Assembly: GCF_045310695.1 (NCBI RefSeq)
Contig: NZ_JBJIAA010000006.1
Span: forward strand, 200,991 to 264,990
DNA: 64,000 nucleotides
Source: Clostridium_S neuense
GTDB lineage: Bacteria > Bacillota > Clostridia > Clostridiales > Clostridiaceae
Direction: 5' to 3'
In this document: positions 17,338-26,946 of the stretch, piece by piece
How positions within the stretch are numbered: position 1 is the stretch's first letter
How the letters are laid out: each line of letters opens with the position of its first letter
Program-made: the position numbers and the translations under genes
Notes under the pieces: model-generated
Told to the model about the DNA's origin: nothing
The model's input: the letters and a program-made list of their open reading frames with translations, nothing else
Database searches by the model: none

Positions 17338-17412
17338 AAATCTCACCCCACAGTAAAGCTTAAATAAAGTATCCATATATACTATGAAGGCGAGATAAAA
17401 CCTGTTCTTATA

Positions 17413-18414
17413 TTATTTCTGGTCATAAGTTTTTTTGAATTCTTCAATAAATGCAGTATACTTTTCTCTTTCATCTATAAGTTCCCTTATCTTATTGTTA
17501 AAGGTATTTTGTCCCCAATTCACTTCATTGTAATAATACCTATTTGCAAGTCTCCATAACCTTTGTGGAAACACTAAAAATGCATAAAGAACTCTGTATT
17601 CCTCTTCGCGTAGCTTTGCGACCTCATTATAAGCATTAAGTATGAGATTAGCATATTCTATGTTCCAATCACACCTTTTAAGCACCTTTATCATAAAATT
17701 GGAGATATCATAAACTCTTACTTCCCTTTTACAATAGTCAAAATCAATAACATTTACCATATCATTGTTGTCAATTATAATATTATGATAAGTAAAATCA
17801 TGGTGGCAAAAACTTTTTTCCTCTTCTGTCCTAGCACATATCTCAGAATACTTTGAATCACTTAATATTTCCATTGATTTTTTTCCCTGCTCTTTAAAAA
17901 AATCAATGCTTTTTAAGTAATTAATATCAAATTCTGTTTTGTTATTTTTTTTTCTAGCCATGTCCCTCATTTTTTCAAAGGATCTAACCCTCTTTTCCAT
18001 GAGATGAGGCCATCTACCAAGATCACTTTTTAACTTACTATTCTCCGGAGGTTCATACCCCTTTGAACATTCATGCATTCTTGCAAGTATCTTAGCAGCT
18101 TTAATGAGATCATCTTTGTCTGTAAAACTGCATTCCCTTCCATCTATCCATTGTGAGAGAGTATATATATCCTCATTTACCAATGCATAGGGATTTCCTT
18201 CCACATTAAGGCAATATTTATCTACAAAATTAAAATCATGATTTATAAGATGTTCCTTGGCACCATATACAAACAGCAGTTTTTGAACACCATAATTTAT
18301 TTTTTTTAGACATTTGCTACCTTCATTTGTTTTTAAAAAATACACACCCTTGTTGGGTTTAATAGATTCAATTTTAATATCAAATTGTCTCTCTATTTCA
18401 AATTCCCTCATCAT
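17413..18414 (-). CDS. CotS-family spore coat protein (kinase-like fold)
   Basis: A 333-residue member of the CotS/YutH family, aminoglycoside-phosphotransferase-like proteins found in the spore coat. The kinase core is visible: CHHDFTYHNIII around residues 202-213 (HxDxxxxN catalytic loop) and VIDFDYC soon after (magnesium-binding DFD). Upstream is QWIDGRECSF, typical of the family. GGAGGTGA stands about 7 bases before the ATG. It lies just behind yabG on the same strand and divergent from a glycosyltransferase, as part of a coat/glycan block. Expected to be made in the mother cell; the substrate of the kinase-like fold is unknown. Confidence 0.85.
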   Translation of the reverse strand: MMREFEIERQFDIKIESIKPNKGVYFLKTNEGSKCLKKINYGVQKLLFVYGAKEHLINHDFNFVDKYCLNVEGNPYALVNEDIYTLSQWIDGRECSFTDKDDLIKAAKILARMHECSKGYEPPENSKLKSDLGRWPHLMEKRVRSFEKMRDMARKKNNKTEFDINYLKSIDFFKEQGKKSMEILSDSKYSEICARTEEEKSFCHHDFTYHNIIIDNNDMVNVIDFDYCKREVRVYDISNFMIKVLKRCDWNIEYANLILNAYNEVAKLREEEYRVLYAFLVFPQRLWRLANRYYYNEVNWGQNTFNNKIRELIDEREKYTAFIEEFKKTYDQK

Positions 18415-18548
18415 GTTTTAATCACCTCCCATATATTCTAATTTATATGTAAGCATCGAGAATTTTAGAAGAAAAAAAATATATATCTTTAACACTTTGT
18501 ACTTTATTTTAATATAATGGATTGTAATGATTTTTGGAGAGATAACTT

Positions 18549-19670
18549 ATGAGAATAGGTATTGATGCAAGAGCTGCAAAATGGTATAGAGGAACAGGCA
18601 TAGGCACTTACACTTATGAGCTTATAAGCAATATAAATAGATTAGATTCTTTAAATGACTATCTAATTTTTTTGCCAGATACAACTTCTTTTGACATAAA
18701 CCTCAATAATAATTTTAAGCTTAGGAATATAAATGTTAATATAAGCAATAACTTTTGGGATGAGGTAAATATTCCAAACATACTAAAAGACAATGAGGTA
18801 GAACTTTATCACGTTCCTCAAAATGGTGTTGGCCTTCCTATGGATAAAAAATGTAAATTTATAATAACCCTTCATGATATTATTCCATATAAATTGCCAG
18901 AGACTGTAAGCAGTGGATATCTCAAAATTTTTAACGAGGAGCTTCCCAAAATAATTCCCCTGTGTGATGGAATAATAACAGTATCCAACTTTTCTAAAAA
19001 TGATATAGCTAAGGCCTTTAATTTTCCTAAAGATAAAATTTTTGTAACTTACTTATCTGCGGAAGACATCTATAAACCTATTGATAAGCTTAAAAGCCAA
19101 AAGATAATAGAAAAAAAATATGGAATAGATTCAGATTTCATATTATATGTTGGTGGGTTCAGCCCAAGAAAAAACATTACTGGAATAATAGAAGCTTTTT
19201 CTAAAGTTAGCCACCGATTAAATAAAAATTTAAAGCTTGTAATCGCAGGAAGAAAAGGATTATCCTATTCAAATTATCTTTCTCTCACAGAGAAATTGAA
19301 TTTGACTTCAAAGGTTATATTTCCTGGCTTTATAAGTCTTTGTGATATGCCATATCTTTATAATAGTGCAGAGCTTCTTGTTTATCCTTCCTTCTATGAA
19401 GGTTTTGGACTTCCTCCTTTAGAAGCAATGTCATGTGGTACACCTGTTATAGTTTCAAATTCAACCTCTCTTCCAGAAATATTTGGAGAAAGTTCAGTTA
19501 TGGTTGATCCACATAATATTAACGCTTTAGGAGAATCAATTTATGAGTGTCTAGAAAATAATATTCTAAGAAAGCAGCTTATTTCAATGGGTTTTAAGCT
19601 TTGTAAAAATTTAACCTGGAAGAGCACAGCCTTATCAACTATTAATTCCTACAAATCAGTTTTAAAGTAA
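18549..19670 (+). CDS. GT4-family glycosyltransferase (spore glycan)
   Basis: A 373-residue GT-B glycosyltransferase. The N-terminal domain starts MRIGIDARAAKWYRGTGIG, and the donor-binding domain has YVGGFSPRKNI and YPSFYEGFGLPPLEAMSCG (the EX7E motif). These enzymes transfer sugars from nucleotide-sugar donors with retention. TTTTGGAGAG lies about 7 bases before the ATG. It is divergent from one cotS gene, converges on another, and is clearly paralogous to 22688-23824. The association suggests decoration of a coat protein or spore-surface glycan; the sugar cannot be predicted. Confidence 0.87.
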   Translation: MRIGIDARAAKWYRGTGIGTYTYELISNINRLDSLNDYLIFLPDTTSFDINLNNNFKLRNINVNISNNFWDEVNIPNILKDNEVELYHVPQNGVGLPMDKKCKFIITLHDIIPYKLPETVSSGYLKIFNEELPKIIPLCDGIITVSNFSKNDIAKAFNFPKDKIFVTYLSAEDIYKPIDKLKSQKIIEKKYGIDSDFILYVGGFSPRKNITGIIEAFSKVSHRLNKNLKLVIAGRKGLSYSNYLSLTEKLNLTSKVIFPGFISLCDMPYLYNSAELLVYPSFYEGFGLPPLEAMSCGTPVIVSNSTSLPEIFGESSVMVDPHNINALGESIYECLENNILRKQLISMGFKLCKNLTWKSTALSTINSYKSVLK

Positions 19671-19671
19671 T

Positions 19672-19703
19672 AAAAAAATAGAGCTTTGATACTCTATTTT
19701 TTT
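19672..19703. terminator. Bidirectional terminator
   Basis: AAAAAAATAGAG (19672-19683) pairs perfectly with CTCTATTTTTTT (19692-19703) across an 8-base loop. It lies between the convergent glycosyltransferase and cotS genes and has T-runs on both strands. Confidence 0.8.
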
Positions 19704-19714
19704 GCTTTTAATTA

Positions 19715-20737
19715 TCATAAAAAATTGTTTTTAAATTCACCTAAAAATTCTATTCTGCTTGTTTCAGCTGAAATCTTATTGTTAAGTCTATTAAAGAACG
19801 TATTTTCTCCCCATTCCTTTCTTCTGCTATAATAATCCTTTGAAATATTATAAAAATCATTTGGAAAGCTTAAAAGCGCATATAAAACCTCAAGTTCACT
19901 TTTTTTCAAGCTGGTTTCTTTACAATAGCTATCTAATATCAATGCGGCTTTACTTATATCATAATCAAAATTTTTTACTACCTTAGATATAAAATTACAT
20001 AAATCATGAACCCTTAAATCCACAACAGAATAATCAAAATCTATAAAATATGCTTCTTCATTATTTATAATGATATTATGATGTGCTAAATCATGATGAC
20101 AAAGCACAATCTTATCCTCTTCACTACAAAGCTTATAATATTGAGTTAATTTTAATTTTTCTAAGCTTTCATCAATTTTATCAATATAGTAATCTACATT
20201 TTTTATAAATATGTTATCAAATTCAGTTTTTATCTCATACAAATTTGACATCTTTTTAAAGAATAACATCTCATCCTTTTTTCTCATAAAGCTTTCTATA
20301 AAAGTTCCGCAATTGTTTTTTGTTGGAAGATTAGTTCTAAATCCTTCAGAAGCCTTATGAAGCTCACTTAATCCCTGAGCAGCTATTGAAACATCAACAG
20401 GATTACTAAATTCGCATTCTCTTCCCTGTATCATATCCATTATGCAGTATAGTTCCCCATTTTTTATATAATACTCTTTACCATCTTTTGTTTTTGCAAA
20501 GTTAATAATCCTATTAAAGCTTTTTTTTATATAATTTATAGCAGAAATTATATAATTAAACTCATCTATAGTGTAATTAACTTTTTTCAGCATCTTATCT
20601 CCCTTGTCCGTTGAAATAAAAAAGGCCTTTCTAACAGGAACTATATTGTAAACTACAAGCTGAAATTCTTCAAACATATCCGAATCTAAATCATACTTAA
20701 GCAGTTCTATATCTTTCCTAGCACCTAAATCAAGCAT
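19715..20737 (-). CDS. CotS-family spore coat protein (kinase-like fold)
   Basis: A 340-residue CotS-family protein with catalytic loop CHHDLAHHNIII near residue 211 and metal-binding YFIDFDYS about 10 residues later, so the kinase-like residues are kept. MDMIQGRECEF near residue 100 is the family hinge region. The start MLDLGARKDIELL at 20737 is preceded by TAGGAGG. It is downstream of the degenerate CotS-like gene at 20749 with an 11-base gap and so belongs to one leftward operon (22533 to 19715). Role: spore coat or cortex-surface component, mother-cell compartment by family. Confidence 0.84.
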   Translation of the reverse strand: MLDLGARKDIELLKYDLDSDMFEEFQLVVYNIVPVRKAFFISTDKGDKMLKKVNYTIDEFNYIISAINYIKKSFNRIINFAKTKDGKEYYIKNGELYCIMDMIQGRECEFSNPVDVSIAAQGLSELHKASEGFRTNLPTKNNCGTFIESFMRKKDEMLFFKKMSNLYEIKTEFDNIFIKNVDYYIDKIDESLEKLKLTQYYKLCSEEDKIVLCHHDLAHHNIIINNEEAYFIDFDYSVVDLRVHDLCNFISKVVKNFDYDISKAALILDSYCKETSLKKSELEVLYALLSFPNDFYNISKDYYSRRKEWGENTFFNRLNNKISAETSRIEFLGEFKNNFL

Positions 20738-20748
20738 ATTATTACCTC

Positions 20749-21489
20749 CTAAATAATGCTTTTCCCATCTTTTTTAGCTGCTCTTTCTATTTTTTTCATA
20801 TAATATTCTTTAGGAAATTTCTCTCCTTCTTTAATATATCTTTTAAACCATTTCATAACTTCTGATGGATATGAAACAAGTGCTTTTATAAAATCTTCAC
20901 TACAAACATCAAGCTTTTCAATACATATATATTCGTGTATCAATTTCTCCCAGTTCAAATTTACTTTTTCCATTCTTATCTTATCTATAAAATTTATCGC
21001 ATCTATTTCAAGCATATCAAAACATATATGGTCTATATCTTTTATAAATAACTTTCCATTTTTATATATGTTATCAAAGTAGCAGTTTCCAAGGCACATT
21101 TCTTCGTCTTTCATACTTCTTTTTATTAACTCAACATAATTTCTCGATGCTTCTATTATGCAATTTTCACTTCTTTTGATATATTTTAAAAGAAGGTCGT
21201 TAAAATCATCTGAAGTATTGTTTTCCCTTGAACTTTTAATGTATCTTTTGGCAAGTCTTATTTCCATTTTATATTTCTCAACTAGCCTTCCAGTTTTATT
21301 ATCTATATTTTTAATATCATATCCTCTATATTCCTTCAAAATATTGTGAAACTGATTAATTATATAAAACTGATCAATAATGCATTCTTCTGTAATCTGT
21401 TTTCTTTCAATCGTATGTGCATCTTTAAAAAAGTTAATACCATTAATCTCAATATATTGTCTTAAAGATATAGTCTTTAAATTATTCAC
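20749..21489 (-). CDS. CotS-like protein lacking the catalytic motif
   Basis: A 246-residue protein between two CotS genes in one operon. Its C-terminal half follows CotS proteins in layout (FIDKIRMEK, ALVSYPSEVMKWFKRYIKEG). The catalytic loop region reads LGNCYFDNIYKNG where relatives have CHHDxxxHNxxxD, and IKDIDHICFD stands where IDFDYC is expected. It therefore lacks the catalytic aspartate and is probably a pseudokinase. It is also about 90 residues shorter than its relatives, mainly at the N-terminus. No frameshift is visible and spacing to both neighbours is short, so it appears maintained. Confidence 0.65.
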   Translation of the reverse strand: MNNLKTISLRQYIEINGINFFKDAHTIERKQITEECIIDQFYIINQFHNILKEYRGYDIKNIDNKTGRLVEKYKMEIRLAKRYIKSSRENNTSDDFNDLLLKYIKRSENCIIEASRNYVELIKRSMKDEEMCLGNCYFDNIYKNGKLFIKDIDHICFDMLEIDAINFIDKIRMEKVNLNWEKLIHEYICIEKLDVCSEDFIKALVSYPSEVMKWFKRYIKEGEKFPKEYYMKKIERAAKKDGKSII

Positions 21490-21519
21490 TTAATCACCTT
21501 CAATAATTCATACTAATAT

Positions 21520-22533
21520 TTAAGTTTTATATTTAAAAGTCATAAGTTCCTCTAAAAATTCCTGTCTATTTTCTCTATCCTCATTTATTTTTCTTAGCTT
21601 ACTTATAAAGAATTCTTCCGTCCAAGGCTGTTTTTCCCAATAATACTGTATACCAATCTGCCAGTATGCTTGAGGAAACTCCATAAAAGCAGCCATCAAT
21701 GGTACATCTGTATTTTCAATATTGTAGATTGAATCATACACATCAAGTATAAAGATAGCTGTTGCCATATCCCATTTTCCATTTTTCATTTTTCTTATCA
21801 TAACACTTGATAAATCATGAAGATGAGTATCTAAAATACAATAATCGAAATCTATTATATTAATTTGTTTTCGAGAATCAACGAGTAAATTATGATGTGC
21901 ATAATCGTGATGGCAAAACCCTTTATAATCAATTTCTTTTTCCATTTTGTAAAAATAATCACAACTTGCTAAGTCATCTATAGACTTTTGTGCTCTTATA
22001 ATTTCTTCTTCCATAATGCTAATGTACATACTATCAAATTCCGTTCTATTTGTCTTGGCTTCTATTCTTTTTTTAAAGTCTAGAATTTCATCAGTTCTTG
22101 TTTGAAACTGCTTTATCCATTTTAACCACCCTATTCTTGGTTTCATTTCCTTCGTAATTTCAAAACCTCTGCTTTTTATATGAAGTTTTGCAAGAGCTTC
22201 TACAGCTTTAACAAGTTCTATAGTATTCTCATAATCACATAATTTTGAATCTATCCATTTAGTAACATATGAATAGTTTTCTCCAAGTTTTATATAATTT
22301 TTTTTGTCCTTGGTAGCAATTATATCCGGAATACTTTCAAGCCCATTTTTAATAAGATGCTCAATAGCTGACACTATAAACAAAAAATGACCAAAATCAT
22401 AAGGTATTACTTTAAGACAATAGTTTGATGAATCAGTAGTTATTTTATATACGTTTTTTATTTTCTTTATTTCTTTAGCATCAATTCCATAATTATTTCT
22501 TAAACTTTCTTTAATTCCACATAAATTAATCAT
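21520..22533 (-). CDS. CotS-family spore coat protein (kinase-like fold)
   Basis: A 337-residue CotS-family protein: KWIDSKLCDYENT hinge, catalytic loop FCHHDYAHHNLLVD near residue 204 and NIIDFDYC following. Catalytic and magnesium ligands are conserved. It is the first gene of a three-gene leftward operon and is divergent from a glycosyltransferase, with 154 bases between starts; this mirrors the other cotS/glycosyltransferase divergence at 18414/18549. By family it is a sporulation-specific coat protein of unknown substrate. Confidence 0.85.
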   Translation of the reverse strand: MINLCGIKESLRNNYGIDAKEIKKIKNVYKITTDSSNYCLKVIPYDFGHFLFIVSAIEHLIKNGLESIPDIIATKDKKNYIKLGENYSYVTKWIDSKLCDYENTIELVKAVEALAKLHIKSRGFEITKEMKPRIGWLKWIKQFQTRTDEILDFKKRIEAKTNRTEFDSMYISIMEEEIIRAQKSIDDLASCDYFYKMEKEIDYKGFCHHDYAHHNLLVDSRKQINIIDFDYCILDTHLHDLSSVMIRKMKNGKWDMATAIFILDVYDSIYNIENTDVPLMAAFMEFPQAYWQIGIQYYWEKQPWTEEFFISKLRKINEDRENRQEFLEELMTFKYKT

Positions 22534-22687
22534 AAAATTTCACCGCTGAAATATTATTAAAATATGCATAGCATATCCTATACATCATTATATGAATATA
22601 AACTTTCCTGTGTGATTTAGATTTAAAGCACATTTTATTATAAATATTAATATTATTATATATAGGAAGTTTTTAGGAGAGATTTAA

Positions 22688-23824
22688 ATGAAAATCGGAA
22701 TAGATGCAAGAGGAATAAATTTATATAGAGGCAGTGGAATTGGAACATATACTGAAAATGTTACTAGAGAGCTTTTAAATATCGACAGTGAAAATTCTTA
22801 TACCTTATATTGGTACGGAACAGACTATAAGAGCTTCAAGAAAAGTAATTGTAAAATAAATATAATTTCAAAGGGACATCATAACTTTTTTGAAGATGGA
22901 TATTTACCATATAATATTATAAAAAACAATATAGATATATATCATATACCGCAAAATGGCATAGGCTTAAATGAAGATTTATCCTGCATAAAAATAACAA
23001 CAATTCATGATTTAATACCTTATGTGATGCCTGAAACTGTTGGCAAAGGTTATCTTCTTAAATTTCTAAAAAGTATACCAATGATTGTTGAAAAATCTGA
23101 TGCAATAATAACTGTATCTGAATATTCCAAAAAGGATTTACTTAAATTTTTTCCTATAAATCCTGATAAAATATATGTAACTCCACTTGCAGCAAATAGT
23201 CACTATAAAATATTAAATAAGGAATATTGTAGCAGTTACCTTTTAAATAACTACAATATAAATAATAAATTTATTCTTTATATTGGAGGTTTTAGCCCAA
23301 GAAAGAATGTAAAAGCCCTAATGTATGCTTTTAGTAAAATAAAAAACAGCTTTCTATCGCCAATAAACCTTGTTATAGTTGGCTCAAATAAAGATGATTT
23401 GAATAATCTAAAAATTCTTTGTAGCAAACTAAAAATTTCAAAGGATGTCATATTTACAGGCTATGTAAAAGAATCAGAGCTTCCTATTTTTTACAATGCT
23501 TGTGAGGTTTTTGTATATCCTTCACTTTATGAAGGTTTTGGGCTTCCACCACTTGAAGCTATGAGCTGCGGAGCTCCAGTAATAACTTCAAACATAACCT
23601 CCATACCTGAAGTTGTAGGCGACTGCGGAATTCTTATAGATCCATTTAAAAGCTCCCAAATAGAAAATGCTTTATGGAAGGTTTTAAATGATGAAACACT
23701 TAGAAATGCTTTAATAGCTAAAGGATTAAAAAATTCAGCAGATTTCTCCTGGAAGAAAACTGCTGAAAAAACTCTTAATGTATATAATGACGTTTATGAA
23801 AAGCAACAGATTAAAACCTGCTAA
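22688..23824 (+). CDS. GT4-family glycosyltransferase (spore glycan, paralogue)
   Basis: A 378-residue GT-B enzyme, paralogous to 18549-19670: start MKIGIDARGINLYRGSGIG, donor-site YIGGFSPRKNV and EX7E segment YEGFGLPPLEAMSCG. TTTTAGGAGAG lies about 7 bases before the ATG, very like the other copy. The pair may add successive sugars to the same coat target. Its stop overlaps the stop of the dehydrogenase gene on the other strand by 4 bases, so no terminator separates them. Confidence 0.87.
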   Translation: MKIGIDARGINLYRGSGIGTYTENVTRELLNIDSENSYTLYWYGTDYKSFKKSNCKINIISKGHHNFFEDGYLPYNIIKNNIDIYHIPQNGIGLNEDLSCIKITTIHDLIPYVMPETVGKGYLLKFLKSIPMIVEKSDAIITVSEYSKKDLLKFFPINPDKIYVTPLAANSHYKILNKEYCSSYLLNNYNINNKFILYIGGFSPRKNVKALMYAFSKIKNSFLSPINLVIVGSNKDDLNNLKILCSKLKISKDVIFTGYVKESELPIFYNACEVFVYPSLYEGFGLPPLEAMSCGAPVITSNITSIPEVVGDCGILIDPFKSSQIENALWKVLNDETLRNALIAKGLKNSADFSWKKTAEKTLNVYNDVYEKQQIKTC

Positions 23825-24783
23825 CAAATCTCAAATTTTTTAAGTATCTTTTTTAGATTTTCTGCACTTTTATGAAGTTCCTTTAATTCATCTTCACTAA
23901 GTGGAACTTCTATTTTCTTTTGAATGCCTTCATCAGATATAACACATGGAATACTTAGCGCTACATCTTCAATCCCATATTCGCCATTAAGGGTTATAGA
24001 TACAGGCATAATACTAAGTTCATTAAGCAGCACTGCCCTTACTATACTTGCTACGCTCATAGAAATTCCAGCACTTGTAAATCCCTTTAACTTTAATATG
24101 TCATTTCCAACTTCTTTTACTTCATTTAAAATTTCTTCACGATTTAAAGGTGATTTATCCTTTGCAATTACACCATCAAAATTATCTACTAATACACCAG
24201 CTATAGATACAAGACTCCATGCTGCAAAAGCACTTGCACCGTGTTCTCCCAAAATATACCCATGAACATTTTTAGTGTCCACAAGATACTTTTTAGCAAG
24301 TATTCTTCTAAATCTCGCAGTATCTAGAAGAGTTCCTGTTCCTATTATTTTTTCCTTAGGATACCCAAAATTATTTTGAGCATAGTAAGTTAAAACATCA
24401 ACAGGATTAGTAACAACTATTATAACTGCATCCTTTGTGTATTGACAAATTGATGTCATCACAGATTTCATTACTTCTATATTTTTACCAGCTAAAGCTA
24501 ATCTGTCTGTTTTTTCACCCGGTTTAGCACTTGGACCTGCTGATATTATTATTATCTGTGAATCGGCGCAATCTTTGTAGTCTCCAACTCTTACTCTTAC
24601 ATTAGGATTATAGGAAAAAGACGTAGTATGGCTAGCATCAAGAGCTTCTCCTTCAGCTTTATTCTTATTATTATCTATAATAGCAATCTCTGCCACAAGA
24701 TTTAATGATAAGATTGAATTAAGTATACTTGAACCAACCATACCTGCTCCTATTAATACCACTTTATTCTTTATCGGTTTCAT
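23821..24783 (-). CDS. Lactate/malate dehydrogenase family 2-hydroxyacid dehydrogenase
   Basis: A 320-residue NAD-dependent dehydrogenase. The N-terminal VVLIGAGMVGSSI is the Rossmann nucleotide loop, GTGTLLDTARFRRIL carries the substrate arginine and the aspartate, and GYILGEHGASAFAAWS the catalytic histidine. The substrate-specificity loop reads GPSAKPGEKTDRLALAGKN: alanine stands where L-lactate dehydrogenases have glutamine, and the loop has an insertion. The physiological substrate could therefore be a bulkier 2-oxo acid, as in hydroxyisocaproate dehydrogenases. GGAGG precedes the ATG. It lies 22 bases behind a solute-binding protein gene, likely co-transcribed. Confidence 0.83.
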   Translation of the reverse strand: MKPIKNKVVLIGAGMVGSSILNSILSLNLVAEIAIIDNNKNKAEGEALDASHTTSFSYNPNVRVRVGDYKDCADSQIIIISAGPSAKPGEKTDRLALAGKNIEVMKSVMTSICQYTKDAVIIVVTNPVDVLTYYAQNNFGYPKEKIIGTGTLLDTARFRRILAKKYLVDTKNVHGYILGEHGASAFAAWSLVSIAGVLVDNFDGVIAKDKSPLNREEILNEVKEVGNDILKLKGFTSAGISMSVASIVRAVLLNELSIMPVSITLNGEYGIEDVALSIPCVISDEGIQKKIEVPLSEDELKELHKSAENLKKILKKFEIC

Positions 24784-24805
24784 TTTTTACCTCCGTTACA
24801 AATAC

Positions 24806-26104
24806 CTACTTATATTTAGGTTCTATAGATTTTTCAAGATCATTCATAATATCTTCTAATTTTTTATTGCTCTTTACATTTTCATTTAAGCTTTTTAAAA
24901 CTTCATCTCTTACCTCATTATAATTTTCATTATATACAATATTAGAAAATAGCTTAGCTGAATTAATATACCACTTGTACATATCTATATTACCCACATA
25001 CTGGTTTTTCTTATGTATTTTTTCATAAGTATACGCAGATGTATTACTTGAGCAAAGACCGTATACATTAAATTGATTATACACAGCATTAACATCTCCT
25101 GTTACAAACTTTACAAATTCAGAAGCATATTCCTTGTTCTTAGAGGAATCTGAAATCATAAAGTTTGTGCCATCGGTATATGCTGTATCATTTCCTCCAT
25201 TTTCAAAAGCCGGAAGCCTAGTTAACTTTATTTTACCACTCAAATCAGGATAACTTTTCTCAAGATATAAAACTATCTCTGGAGTAGCAATAAGAGAAAT
25301 AATACTTCCATTTTGAAATGAAGCAAGAAAATCATTATTATTTACATCAATGCTTATCTCGTTTTTCAAAATGCTGTATATAAATTTATTTGCCTCCATG
25401 GCTTTTTTACTATTAACCTCTACTTTACCATCATCATCAAAAAAATTAGTATCAAGTTCATTTAACTGAATATCATATATTTTATTTAAATTTGGAATTA
25501 AGGTTAATTTCCTTCCAGAATTCTTTATACTATCCTCAAGCTTTGCATAATCATCCCATGTTTTTATATCATCTGCATTTATTCCTGATGATTTTAATAT
25601 ATCATCTCTATATAACATAAAAACAGGCTTTACATACCAAGGATATCCATATATACTGTTTTTTCTTGATAGATTATTCACTCTATTATTTAGAAAAACG
25701 CCTTTTTTTATATCCGAATCTGAGGCCACATTTAAAAATTCATCCGAAAATCCATTGATAAGAGTTGCTGCTCCTTCATCTGTAACCTCAATTACATCAG
25801 GAAGCTTCTTTTTATTTGTACAACTATCTATGTATTGACTTACAATATCCTTTGAAGACATAGCAATAACTTTAGCATTTATGTAAGGATACTTTTTCTT
25901 AAATAAGCTAATCTGATCATTGATAACATTTTGGTCATTATTACATATCCATACAGTTATTTCTCCAGGTACTTTTGTAGTTTTTTTCTTTTCACTGCTC
26001 TGCTTTTTTACATTAGAGGAATTATTCTGGCATCCACCTGCAAAGTTTAACGTAAATAATGCAATTATGAACATCATAAAAATTTTCTTCAATTTGCTTT
26101 TCAT
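24806..26104 (-). CDS. Extracellular solute-binding lipoprotein (ABC, family 1)
   Basis: A 432-residue lipoprotein with a signal peptide and lipobox ending NFAGGC near residue 25, followed by a serine/lysine-rich linker. The body has family 1 sugar-binding features (PGEITVWICNND, VIEVTDEGAATL, GYPWYVKPVFMLYRDDIL, AYTDGTNFMISDSSKN). It would be anchored outside the membrane and feed an ABC importer, but no permease or ATPase gene is adjacent. It either uses a transporter encoded elsewhere or works as a sensor. It leads an apparent two-gene unit with the dehydrogenase. Confidence 0.82.
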   Translation of the reverse strand: MKSKLKKIFMMFIIALFTLNFAGGCQNNSSNVKKQSSEKKKTTKVPGEITVWICNNDQNVINDQISLFKKKYPYINAKVIAMSSKDIVSQYIDSCTNKKKLPDVIEVTDEGAATLINGFSDEFLNVASDSDIKKGVFLNNRVNNLSRKNSIYGYPWYVKPVFMLYRDDILKSSGINADDIKTWDDYAKLEDSIKNSGRKLTLIPNLNKIYDIQLNELDTNFFDDDGKVEVNSKKAMEANKFIYSILKNEISIDVNNNDFLASFQNGSIISLIATPEIVLYLEKSYPDLSGKIKLTRLPAFENGGNDTAYTDGTNFMISDSSKNKEYASEFVKFVTGDVNAVYNQFNVYGLCSSNTSAYTYEKIHKKNQYVGNIDMYKWYINSAKLFSNIVYNENYNEVRDEVLKSLNENVKSNKKLEDIMNDLEKSIEPKYK

Positions 26105-26183
26105 AATTAATTACCCCACTTTTTATACTATGCAACAATGAGCATACATAGATAGTATATCATATAATTATATTTTTTCATAC

Positions 26184-26750
26184 TTATGAAGTTGATTTAA
26201 TCCTATATCTATCTACAACTACAAAATCCGTTGTAACATCCATTGGTCCTTGTTTTTTGTCATACTTATTTTTAGCGCTTGGCAAGTTATTTGATTCTAA
26301 CCATACCTTATCTAAGTTCTGCTTGGAAACACTATAACGATTTCCATCTGAATCAATTACCCCTAAAGAATTTACGTTTTCATAATCGAGCCACTCTTTT
26401 TGTATACTAATTTCACAATTATCCAATTGCTCTATAGAAATAGGAAATTCATTAGGAATAATTTCAAACTCCGAGGTGCTATCCTCTTCAAATTCATACT
26501 CAATAAAAACTGATAAAATTTCTAGATAGCTATCTGTATTATTTGTAATTTTAAGCTTTAAAAGTATTTCATAAATTGTCCCATTTGAATCACTTACTAT
26601 TGTACCTTTTCTAAAGCTCTTTTGCTCAACTACATCTGTAGTAATATAAGCAGAAACTGAAAGTTTAGTTTTTTTCCTCCTATAAATCAAAATAAAAGCA
26701 GCTGCCAAGGTTAATACAATAACAACTATAATAATACTAATATCTGTCAT
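26184..26750 (-). CDS. Membrane-anchored hypothetical protein
   Basis: A 188-residue protein with one N-terminal membrane helix (residues about 5-23, IIIVVIVLTLAAAFILI) followed by basic YRRKKTK, then a strand-rich domain with an Ig-like feel (LLKLKITNNTDSYLEI). No catalytic motif. By the positive-inside rule the soluble domain should face the cytoplasm. The family is not recognised. The gene stands alone between the lipoprotein gene and a divergent TetR gene. Confidence 0.65.
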   Translation of the reverse strand: MTDISIIIVVIVLTLAAAFILIYRRKKTKLSVSAYITTDVVEQKSFRKGTIVSDSNGTIYEILLKLKITNNTDSYLEILSVFIEYEFEEDSTSEFEIIPNEFPISIEQLDNCEISIQKEWLDYENVNSLGVIDSDGNRYSVSKQNLDKVWLESNNLPSAKNKYDKKQGPMDVTTDFVVVDRYRIKSTS

Positions 26751-26946
26751 ACCTTTCCTCCCCCCATAAATTAGTTATATATTTAAACATTATAACTTAA
26801 AATAGAACTTAATTCTGCCTTTATAAGCTTCATATTTATATTTATTTTCATCATAAACTAAAAGCATTTAAATCTGAATCATAATATCTGAAAAGAAAAT
26901 ATCTTAGATGATAAAAAGCTTTCTACATTTTACATACAATATATGT

